64,000 bases of DNA from Hahellaceae bacterium (GTDB lineage: Bacteria; Pseudomonadota; Gammaproteobacteria; Pseudomonadales; Oleiphilaceae): the NCBI GenBank assembly GCA_024234575.1, contig JACKOB010000002.1:682001-746000 (forward strand), read 5' to 3'. Every line of letters begins with the position of its first letter. Position 1 is the first letter of the stretch. Below the pieces are notes generated by a model, which was not told the DNA's origin, ran no database searches, and was given only the letters and a program-made list of their open reading frames with translations. Below are positions 29,365-36,726 of this stretch, one piece after another. Position numbers and translations under genes: made by a program.

Positions 29365-29754
29365 TTACATAAACAGCGCCAGCAAACACCCGGCAACCAC
29401 CACGGCAAAAACCCATTTAACCATCGAACCATTTGAGGACTTTTTCGGCTCCGTTTTCTTGTTAAGCATCATTATCTGAGCCGCGAGGTTTTCAACATCA
29501 CCATTATTTAACTGCTGCTGTTGTGCCTTGGTTAAAACCGAAGATGCACCCGCAGGCTTGATCGTGGCTGACGGATGCCGAGACACTGGCGACTTTTCTG
29601 AAGCTGTTTTTTCTTGATGCTTTTCAATGGATCGAAGCAACGCCAGCAGACTTTTACGATCTGCATCTGCCATGTTCGCCACGCTGTTTTCATCGTCTGC
29701 TTTCAGGTGATAGTGGTTGCCGTTTAAAATGACCGTGATTTTGCTTTCAGACAT
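29365..29754 (-). CDS. Small tail-anchored membrane protein, hypothetical
   Basis: 129 residues from the ATG at 29754. The N-terminus looks like a small beta domain (KITVILNGNHYHLKAD), followed by a polar, low-complexity linker and a single C-terminal membrane helix (VKWVFAVVVAGCLLALFM) that ends the protein, as in tail-anchored proteins. No family is recognised. It is convergent with the caspase-like gene, the two ends being 35 bp apart. Confidence 0.55.
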   Translation of the reverse strand: MSESKITVILNGNHYHLKADDENSVANMADADRKSLLALLRSIEKHQEKTASEKSPVSRHPSATIKPAGASSVLTKAQQQQLNNGDVENLAAQIMMLNKKTEPKKSSNGSMVKWVFAVVVAGCLLALFM

Positions 29755-29963
29755 TTGGTAAATTCCATGCACTAACTTTTGTGAGTCGCCTGAATCATTT
29801 TTAGTTCATATTATTGTCGCAGGCAACATGAACCAGTTAGCTAATCGTTTGACATCGGAAGCGTAAGCGGTGATTTTATACACACCTGATTAATTTCCTG
29901 CGGGGTAAATCATCGATAGAGCGCATTAAGAATGAGAGGTGACGGCTTTGTCGGCGTCATGGT

Positions 29964-30011
29964 GTAACAATCAACCGCGGTAGCAATCAACCGCTGTAGC
30001 AATCAAGCGGC
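29964..30011 (+). repeat. Three tandem 16-bp repeats upstream of the deamidase-like gene
   Basis: GTAACAATCAACCGCG, GTAGCAATCAACCGCT and GTAGCAATCAAGCGGC follow one another without a gap, ending 42 bp before the start at 30054. Units 1 and 2 differ at two positions. Their placement in the leader or promoter suggests a regulatory role or a slippage-prone site. Confidence 0.8.
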
Positions 30012-30053
30012 ACAACAAGCAACCGGCACAAACAAAAACAAGAGGTGACGATC

Positions 30054-30734
30054 ATGTCTGTTCAGTCTTTTATCGCAAATCCTGAGTCTTACTGTAAGTC
30101 TCACGTTATTCAGTTTTCTCACCAGGCGGCGGCAACAAGCCCGGCGGCGAGCGGGATGCAAGTTCTTGGCACCATGAACAATTGGGGAGGCGTATGGACG
30201 GCAGAAGAGTATGGAATGGTGCCTGGCCAGTTCACCTCGTTTAAGTTCTCTGGCGATACAGACAGCATTACCGGCGCGCACGTTCAAATAGGTAAAGGCA
30301 AATACGCCATGCACGCAATTGAATGTATAACGGTTGCGGCCGACCAGGGCGTGCGCTTTTTACCCTGGAAGCCAAACACCGTCACCTACATGACGTTGGA
30401 TGCCGCTGCAACGTCGGTATATACCGGTCCGCTTTCAGGCTGTTCCATTTTTGTCGGGACATCAGCCACAGGGCAAGTCACCATGTTTCATGCCAATCGC
30501 AATAACACGCCGGATGCAGCCGGTGCGCTAAAAGCATCGATGACTACCAATGTTATTACCAGTTTACCTGCCCCGATTCCTATTCAACATTCTGCCATCT
30601 ACCAGAGAGACTATTCGAATCTGGGCTTCGTCTTTGGTAAAAGAAGTGGTAACACCTGGAAATTTTACGCAGTAGATACAGAATTACTTCCCATTGGCGG
30701 CGGCGCCTGTAAAACTACGGTGAAAAGGTTATAA
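30054..30734 (+). CDS. Putative LSGC-motif deamidase (CNF1/BLF1-like toxin fold)
   Basis: 226 residues from the ATG at 30054, with AGAGGTGA upstream. There is no signal peptide. The segment YTGPLSGCSIFVG puts Thr124, Leu-Ser-Gly-Cys127-130 and, sixteen residues on, His146 (VTMFHANRN) in the order known for glutamine deamidase toxins: cytotoxic necrotizing factor CNF1 (Cys866, His881) and Burkholderia lethal factor 1 (Thr88, Cys94, His106). The Thr-to-Cys distance of six equals that of BLF1, and the size (BLF1 is 211 residues) is similar. Target, export route and activity are unknown. An amidase gene follows after 35 bp. Confidence 0.65.
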   Translation: MSVQSFIANPESYCKSHVIQFSHQAAATSPAASGMQVLGTMNNWGGVWTAEEYGMVPGQFTSFKFSGDTDSITGAHVQIGKGKYAMHAIECITVAADQGVRFLPWKPNTVTYMTLDAAATSVYTGPLSGCSIFVGTSATGQVTMFHANRNNTPDAAGALKASMTTNVITSLPAPIPIQHSAIYQRDYSNLGFVFGKRSGNTWKFYAVDTELLPIGGGACKTTVKRL

Positions 30735-30769
30735 CGAAACGCGCCAGAACGACTACAAGCGACGATGAG

Positions 30770-32179
30770 ATGCAAACACCGATAGATTACCAAACACTCG
30801 ACGAGCAACGAAAAGCGCTGCAAGCAGGCACCTGCACCGCCAGAGAGCTGACGGAACGTGCATTAGAAAAAATCGAAAAGAGCCAGACAACCCTTAATGC
30901 CTTTCGCATTATCAGGCGCGACGAAGCACTTGCCGAAGCAGACGAGGCAGACCGGCGCATAGCGCAAGGGCAAAGCATGCCATTGCTTGGCGTGCCAATC
31001 GCCATGAAGGATGATCTCGACCTGGCCGGGCACCCCACTTATTTTGGCACTGCTTGCCAACCCGGCCCTGCCCATAAAGATGCGGAAATGGTGCGTCGGC
31101 TTAAAGAGGCTGGGGCGATCATTGTTGGTAAGACCCATTCCGCAGAGTTAGGACAATGGCCACTGACCGGTGGCGGGAAAATTGGTCACACCCATAACCC
31201 CTGGAAACAAGGCCGCACTGCTGGTGGTTCTTCCGGTGGCAGCTCCGCCGCAGTCGCCGGTGGATTAGTTGCTGCCGCCATGGGCAGCGATGGTGCGGGC
31301 TCTGTACGCATACCTGCCGCCTGGACGCATTTAGTGGGCATCAAACCACAACGGGGGCGTATTCCCACCTCTCCCTGGCCAGAAATGTTTAATGGCTTAA
31401 CCGTTGAGGGGCCACTGGCACGCACCGTAAAAGACGCAGCACTGTTGTTAGATGCGGTATCCGGCCCCTGTGCCAGCGATATCCACCAACCGCCTCCGGT
31501 AAGTGTTACCGACGCTGTGGGCCGTGATCCGGGCCGCTTGATAATTGCTTTGTCGTTAAGAATGCCCTTTACCGGGATATCGGTAAAACTGGATGATCAA
31601 ATAAGAAATGCCATCGAACGACTGGCATTAAGACTGGAAGACTTAGGGCACGAAATAAGAATTGATGATCCACACTACAGCAAACTGCTGAGCATGAATT
31701 TTGTCGCGCGATCGATGTCGGGTTTACACGAGTGGCAGCAGCGCTTTGCTGATGCCACTCGCTTGGATAGCCGCACCCGATTGAACGCCCACACCGGTCG
31801 ACTGCTAAGCGGGCTGCCCCTAAAAGCCGCACGCAAAGCCGAACCTCGGTTAGAAAAACAGGTGGGCCGCATCTTCCGGCGCGTAGATATTGTCCTCGCC
31901 CCTAGTACTGCCTCACTGCCACCGCCGGTAGCAGCACTGGATGATATTTCTGCGTTTGAAACGACCAAGCGGATAGTCAGCTATTGCCCTTACGCCTGGC
32001 CCTGGAATGTCGTGGGCTGGCCCAGTATTAGTATTCCCGCAGGATTCAGCACCGAAGGCTTACCTATTGGTGCACAGCTAATGGGGCCGGCCAACAGCGA
32101 GCCTTTGTTAGTCGCCTTGGCTGCGCAATTAGAAGCGGCCGAAAAGTGGAGTGAGCACACTCCCAGCCGCTGGTGGTAA
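30770..32179 (+). CDS. Amidase-signature family hydrolase
   Basis: 469 residues with the Ser-cisSer-Lys triad of the amidase family: Lys in IAMKDDLDL, the glycine/serine-rich GGSSGGSSAAVAGG and the nucleophile Ser in DGAGSVRIPA. Close in length to fatty-acid amide hydrolase-like and GatA-like enzymes, but no GatB or GatC is adjacent, so it is not likely to act on tRNA. It begins 35 bp after the deamidase-like gene and may be co-transcribed. Substrate unknown. Confidence 0.9.
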   Translation: MQTPIDYQTLDEQRKALQAGTCTARELTERALEKIEKSQTTLNAFRIIRRDEALAEADEADRRIAQGQSMPLLGVPIAMKDDLDLAGHPTYFGTACQPGPAHKDAEMVRRLKEAGAIIVGKTHSAELGQWPLTGGGKIGHTHNPWKQGRTAGGSSGGSSAAVAGGLVAAAMGSDGAGSVRIPAAWTHLVGIKPQRGRIPTSPWPEMFNGLTVEGPLARTVKDAALLLDAVSGPCASDIHQPPPVSVTDAVGRDPGRLIIALSLRMPFTGISVKLDDQIRNAIERLALRLEDLGHEIRIDDPHYSKLLSMNFVARSMSGLHEWQQRFADATRLDSRTRLNAHTGRLLSGLPLKAARKAEPRLEKQVGRIFRRVDIVLAPSTASLPPPVAALDDISAFETTKRIVSYCPYAWPWNVVGWPSISIPAGFSTEGLPIGAQLMGPANSEPLLVALAAQLEAAEKWSEHTPSRWW

Positions 32180-32222
32180 TCAGCGGTGTTATAAAGACGT
32201 GGGGGGGGAATAACCACCGCCA

Positions 32223-32858
32223 TTACAGCCAGTCGATTACAGCGGTGCGGTACTTCTCTTGCTGCAACTGCTCGTGCATATTTAGCACCGTTTTAAAAGG
32301 CGCCTCTGTTACGGTAAGGTTTACCAGCCATAAAGGCACATCGCCACCGGGGTCAACCATTGATTGATACACCACTTTGGTACCGCCAGAATCTTGTGGG
32401 ATAAAGTGCCAGAACCCCTCCACCAGTGGAATCCTCACACGTGCTTCGGTTGTCGCTAACAGATCGTTTTCACTTACAAACTTCAGGCTGACAGAACCAT
32501 CATTGTTTCTCGACAATCTTGAATGGGTGACAGACTCCCGATCTTTCACCGGCCAGGGGCTGTCCCAGATAAAATGCAGCACATAGTCATTAGGCGCGTT
32601 GAACTGCAATTGCTCTACCGCTATGGCGGTTTCCATCCAATTGGCTAAATTCTGATAATCCGTATTGAGTGCCACGAGCGCGTCAACGGAAGCGCTTGTC
32701 ACCGTCTCTACTTTGCATTGAGTCAGCCCGGTTTTATCGTCTTTGCCCACATAGGCGGTAGTATCGCCTTCTGAATAGACTTTTTCCCAGACGGTATCAT
32801 CGGCAACCACGTTAAAGGTTAATAAGCAGGCGAACACGCAAAGTATGATGTGTGGCAT
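32223..32858 (-). CDS. Exported START-domain protein
   Basis: 211 residues with a signal peptide ending near NVVADD. The body has START/SRPBCC features (VWEKVYSEGDTTAYVGKDD, SPWPVKDRESVTHSRLSR, VVYQSMVDPGGDVPLWLVN), as in periplasmic START proteins of gammaproteobacteria, which are thought to bind a lipid or other hydrophobic ligand. It is convergent with the amidase gene. Confidence 0.85.
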   Translation of the reverse strand: MPHIILCVFACLLTFNVVADDTVWEKVYSEGDTTAYVGKDDKTGLTQCKVETVTSASVDALVALNTDYQNLANWMETAIAVEQLQFNAPNDYVLHFIWDSPWPVKDRESVTHSRLSRNNDGSVSLKFVSENDLLATTEARVRIPLVEGFWHFIPQDSGGTKVVYQSMVDPGGDVPLWLVNLTVTEAPFKTVLNMHEQLQQEKYRTAVIDWL

Positions 32859-33121
32859 TTTTGATCTCGATTTGCAGGTAAAAATCAGCGGGGAATACTA
32901 CGGGGAGAGAGCGACGAATAACACCCTTGGATGTTCATTATGTGCGACAGGACAAAGATTAGATCTACTGAGTGCAAAAGCCGGGGATCGCGCAGGCCGC
33001 CTTTGTATGCCAGCCTAAGGTAACCGTGTACACCAGAGTAGTGCGTTTACCGCTAATGCTGCTACCCTTAACAAATCAAAGTACTTTAACACATATCTTT
33101 ATCGTTCTATTCGGGCTAGAA

Positions 33122-33724
33122 ATGCAACAAACTTCTCACATCGTCTGGCATAAGCATCAGCTAACGAAAGCCGAACGGGCACAGCAGAAATCCCAAAAGC
33201 CTTGTTTGATATGGTTTACCGGGCTAAGCGGTGCCGGCAAGTCGACACTGGCCAATGCACTTGAGCTTGAGCTATATCGACGAGGACATCACACCTACTT
33301 GCTTGACGGCGATAATGTGCGCCATGGCCTGACCAAAGACCTGGGGTTCAGCGATAAAGATCGCGTGGAGAATATTAGACGTATTGGCGAAGCCGCAAAA
33401 CTGTTTGTTGATGCCGGGCTAATCGTGCTGTCGGCTTTTATCTCGCCCTTTAGCGATGACCGAAAAATAGTTCGGGACCTGTTTGACGCGGGTGAATTTG
33501 TAGAGGTGTTTGTCAATACACCCTTAGCTGTCTGCGAAATGCGTGACCCAAAAGGGTTATATAAAAAAGCCCGGTCTGGCGAAATAAAAAACTTTACGGG
33601 TATCGACTCGGACTATGAACCACCCAGCCATGCAGAGTGTACGATCGATACTTCGATGGCGGAAGTAGAAGCCTCTGTTGCCAAACTTATCACTTACATG
33701 CAATTAAGCGGGATAATCAAATAG
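33122..33724 (+). CDS. cysC: Adenylylsulfate kinase (APS kinase)
   Basis: 200 residues from the ATG at 33122, in agreement with known CysC lengths; an upstream in-frame start would add 50 unrelated residues. P-loop GLSGAGKST, the DGDNVRHGL segment, FISPFSDDR and the conserved [17 protein letters not shown] are present. It phosphorylates APS to PAPS in sulfate assimilation. The usual partners CysD and CysN are not next to it. A GGGCTAGAA stretch precedes the ATG as a weak ribosome-binding site. Confidence 0.95.
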   Translation: MQQTSHIVWHKHQLTKAERAQQKSQKPCLIWFTGLSGAGKSTLANALELELYRRGHHTYLLDGDNVRHGLTKDLGFSDKDRVENIRRIGEAAKLFVDAGLIVLSAFISPFSDDRKIVRDLFDAGEFVEVFVNTPLAVCEMRDPKGLYKKARSGEIKNFTGIDSDYEPPSHAECTIDTSMAEVEASVAKLITYMQLSGIIK

Positions 33725-33787
33725 CAAAGTAGAAGATTTTTGACTGTTAAAGCATTTATCTATGCACGCTGCATTTTTATAAAAGAA

Positions 33788-33806
33788 TGCCGGGTATATC
33801 CCGGCA
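33788..33806. terminator. Hairpin between cysC and the convergent lipoprotein gene
   Basis: TGCCGGG-TATAT-CCCGGCA: a perfect 7-bp stem with a 5-base loop, 60 bp after the cysC stop and before the end of the opposing gene. A short T-rich stretch follows, so termination is plausible but weak. Confidence 0.5.
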
Positions 33807-33834
33807 GGTTCTTACGCTATTTGAAACCAACGAA

Positions 33835-34455
33835 TCACATCAATCTTTTCTCGGTACTAGGCAACATCGACACATCCTTTTTACTAATCTTTAGCTTCGC
33901 TAACGCTTTTAGGAATTGTTCGATATTTTTCTGCGCAGAACCTTCGTTAGCTAATCGCAACCGTTCGACCCCATAAAATGCATCCCCCATGGTAGCAGTA
34001 TGATCTGCGGTAATTTCTTTTTCATACACGACCTTCCCTGTTTTTTTGGCCTTTAAGCTGTATCTGACCTTTGTTGTCACCTTAAAGTCCATGCCTAAAA
34101 CAGGCTGATCAACGCTGATGAGCTTGGCAGTCAACTCAAACTTTGCTTTATCATCTACACCTAACAATTGAACTCTTCTAAGGGACTCCTGCAACGCGCC
34201 ACTAAATTCTGCATTACCAATTTCAGAAGTCCATAATGGATTTGTCTCACTGCCACCGGCAACATCTGACACATCAATTGCATTCTTTAATTTAGCATCA
34301 AATTTTAGGCTGGTGCTCTGCTCTAGCGGAACAGCCATTTGCTCAATCCTTGCGGACGACGCGCAGCCATAAAGCATAGACAGGCCAACCAACAGACAAC
34401 CTATTTTACCTAGCTTAACCCACCGACCTAATCCAAAAAAATTGACCACTTGCAT
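33835..34455 (-). CDS. Lipoprotein, unknown function
   Basis: 206 residues from the ATG at 34455. The N-terminus has a lipoprotein signal with lipobox LYGC near residue 34. The rest (LRRVQLLGVDDKAKFELTAKL, FKVTTKVRYSLKAKKTGKVVYEKEIT) alternates beta-strands like small outer-membrane-anchored proteins of the LptE/UPF type, but no family is certain. It is divergent from the solute-binding protein gene. Confidence 0.7.
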   Translation of the reverse strand: MQVVNFFGLGRWVKLGKIGCLLVGLSMLYGCASSARIEQMAVPLEQSTSLKFDAKLKNAIDVSDVAGGSETNPLWTSEIGNAEFSGALQESLRRVQLLGVDDKAKFELTAKLISVDQPVLGMDFKVTTKVRYSLKAKKTGKVVYEKEITADHTATMGDAFYGVERLRLANEGSAQKNIEQFLKALAKLKISKKDVSMLPSTEKRLM

Positions 34456-34648
34456 AATTAATCCCACATTCTGACTTAAAGTGTATGCTTGACTCCCCAC
34501 GTGGAAATAAACGCCAATTGCCACCATAAAACGTTAGCAGAAAAAGAATAAAGGGGAAATTTTCATTCCAGAGCAGATATGGACGTAATACCTGACTGCG
34601 CTAAACTTAACGTAGAACGCACCAATTTATCGTTATCAGGAATTTCCG

Positions 34649-35413
34649 TTGCGAATTGCCATCATCGTTTTACTGCTAATTTTTCAGTCTGCATTTGCAT
34701 CAGAGGCTACGCTGCATCTGCGCATTCCTGTGAATCCCGAGCCACCCTGGGTTATTCAGGAAGGCGATAAACTTAGTGGTATTGATATCAACATCGTTAA
34801 GCTCATGGCAAAGGAATTAGGTTTTACCTATGAGCTAAAGCCGTGCCCTTGGGCCCGATGCTTGAAAACGATGGAAGAGGGCCAGGCCGATTTCATGCTG
34901 GGGGTTTTCAAGCGGCCAGAACGAGAAGAGTATCTGACGTTTGTGGAGCCTGGATATCTCGTTGACGACCCCAAATCCTTTTATGTAACAGCAGATAGCT
35001 CCGTGGCCATTTCTTCCTATGACGACTTACGAGCGCTGAAGATTGGCGTAGTGCGAGGTGTCGCCTACTTTGAAAGATTTGATAACGACAACCAGTTGCG
35101 CAAACAGGCGGTGTCGGATGAATGGCAACTTTTGCAAATGTTAATGCTCAATCGTTTAGACACTTTCATTGGCACACCAACAGCGATTGCGTATCAAATC
35201 AACAAGCATCAGCTTAAGGCAAAATTCCGTCGCGCCATTTTTCAACATCACACCCCCGCTTACTCACATATGGCCATTTCGAAGAAATCCCCCTTTATCG
35301 AGCAGTTGGACTTAGTTTCTAAAACAGTCAGCCGATTTCGGGAAGAAGGGCGGTTTCAACAGGTTGTGAATGAGTTTCTCAATACCGAGGCGTCATCTGA
35401 CGATATCGATTAA
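34649..35413 (+). CDS. Periplasmic solute-binding protein (family 3)
   Basis: 254 residues from a TTG at 34649 with AGGA upstream; the signal peptide ends near SAFASE. The typical bilobed pattern is seen (NPEPPWVIQEGDKLSGIDINIVKLMAKELG, ADFMLGVFKRPEREEYLTF, LKIGVVRGVAYFE). Such proteins bind amino acids or related ligands for ABC importers or serve as sensors; no transporter genes are nearby, so it may work alone. A related protein is encoded at 51985-52758. Confidence 0.85.
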   Translation: MRIAIIVLLLIFQSAFASEATLHLRIPVNPEPPWVIQEGDKLSGIDINIVKLMAKELGFTYELKPCPWARCLKTMEEGQADFMLGVFKRPEREEYLTFVEPGYLVDDPKSFYVTADSSVAISSYDDLRALKIGVVRGVAYFERFDNDNQLRKQAVSDEWQLLQMLMLNRLDTFIGTPTAIAYQINKHQLKAKFRRAIFQHHTPAYSHMAISKKSPFIEQLDLVSKTVSRFREEGRFQQVVNEFLNTEASSDDID

Positions 35414-35546
35414 CGATGTTTTTCAACCAGCATTAGCCGCTCTACCATCCTGACCAGATAACACCCATCGTGGGCAAGCTATGCCCTCACCAGCCTGTTG
35501 TATCTAATTCTGTTTTTCTTTAACCGGACAGATCACACCCGAAGAA

Positions 35547-35562
35547 TGTGACACGTGTCACG
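35547..35562. promoter_or_regulatory. CRP/Vfr-like binding site
   Basis: TGTGACACGTGTCACG fits the CRP consensus TGTGA-N6-TCACA at nine of ten fixed positions and contains a 14-bp perfect palindrome at 35548-35561. It lies about 143 bp before the surface-protein gene at 35705. The binding protein is inferred. Confidence 0.6.
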
Positions 35563-35578
35563 CTATTAATTCAGGTTC

Positions 35579-35598
35579 TATAACTTTCGCAAGTTATA
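35579..35598. promoter_or_regulatory. Perfect 8-bp-arm dyad in the same promoter
   Basis: TATAACTT-TCGC-AAGTTATA, just after the CRP-like site and 107 bp before the start at 35705. It may be the operator for the adjacent MalT-like regulator or another activator; this is an inference from position. Confidence 0.5.
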
Positions 35599-35704
35599 TC
35601 CACCCACCACCCAAATTTACCATTCATACAGCCTTTGACGCTATTGAGTAGATCAAGGCAACAAGGAGAGACAAAACGAACTAGTTACGCAGCGAGATAA
35701 TAAA

Positions 35705-36673
35705 ATGAAAAAGCTAACACGCATGACCTTTTTGGCCGCTTTAGCGGTCATCTCACATTCGTCCCAGGCTGAATTGAAGCCACTGTCAGATGGTGTCTTA
35801 TCAAACCTCACCGGGCAAGCAGGCATTACGATTGATATGAAAAATCTAGCGATCGACATTGGCGAGATTAACTATCAAGACGAAGGTAATTTGTATTTCA
35901 CGGGAATTAGTTTTGGTGGCGCCGGGCTGGCCCAGGAAGCCCGAGGGCAAACAGTTACCGAAGGACTGGGTATGGATAACTTTGCCTGGGTAATTGATGT
36001 TGCCGGTGCTAGCGATGGTGACGCATTGGCCTCTAAATGGGGCTATGACGGGGTATCTCTGGCCAGCGGGGAGATTACAAAAGTTGTTGATACCGGAGGA
36101 TCACACGGGCAAACAACGCCGACCATAGAAGATGGTGATTTAGTAATTCAGGCCAGGCTGATTGATCACAGTGATCATGCTGACTTTGGCATATTAGTTG
36201 ACCGTATTGCGTTAGGGAGGAGTGATTTAGTGGCCGGTGACGACCTGATTGGCAACAATGCCTCTGGTACGGTTTTAGCGTCTGATGTGGTTATATCAGG
36301 AGTCGGCGGGCCAGCGGCTATCGTGATCGACGCCAGCGAAAATAATCTCAATTTTAGTAATTCCTGGCAGTCAGATTCAAGTATCACATTCGACTTTATC
36401 GCCACCAAACTGAATATGAAAATGCACAATTCTCGTGGCAACGACCGGCTTATCTGGAACGTTTCCGGAGAGTCAGAGAATGTGTCATTTTTCCATTTTC
36501 AGGCAGATATTGGCGCAGCCGCAGATGGCTTAAAGTTTAACGTGACAGATTTTTCGGGCGATATTGATCTTACCGATATTACGTTTGGACTGCATAGCGC
36601 AGCTGTGCCAATCGGAGATATCTATATTACCGATCTGGCGGCAAGCGCAAACATGGTGATCTACGGACACTGA
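35705..36673 (+). CDS. Exported surface protein of the FilE/DUF6160 type
   Basis: 322 residues with a signal peptide ending at SSQAEL. The mature start (LSDGVLSNLTGQAGITIDM) has the L-S-x-x-L-x-x-V/L-x-G-Q-A-G-I-T pattern shared by proteins annotated as putative pilus assembly FilE/FilF or DUF6160 in marine and hydrocarbon-degrading gammaproteobacteria. The remainder is a Gly/Asp-rich beta-repeat sequence. Its function is unknown; a surface or fimbria-associated role is only suggested. The regulator gene begins 53 bp after its stop. Confidence 0.7.
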   Translation: MKKLTRMTFLAALAVISHSSQAELKPLSDGVLSNLTGQAGITIDMKNLAIDIGEINYQDEGNLYFTGISFGGAGLAQEARGQTVTEGLGMDNFAWVIDVAGASDGDALASKWGYDGVSLASGEITKVVDTGGSHGQTTPTIEDGDLVIQARLIDHSDHADFGILVDRIALGRSDLVAGDDLIGNNASGTVLASDVVISGVGGPAAIVIDASENNLNFSNSWQSDSSITFDFIATKLNMKMHNSRGNDRLIWNVSGESENVSFFHFQADIGAAADGLKFNVTDFSGDIDLTDITFGLHSAAVPIGDIYITDLAASANMVIYGH

Positions 36674-36726
36674 TTTGTTTTTGTGCCGTCAGTATCATAA
36701 TTGAACAAAGCGGCTAAGGAGAGAAC

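Noticed and set aside
33012..33121. Longer N-terminus of cysC
   Set aside because: The APS kinase family begins near the ATG at 33122; the upstream sequence has no motif and would add unrelated residues.
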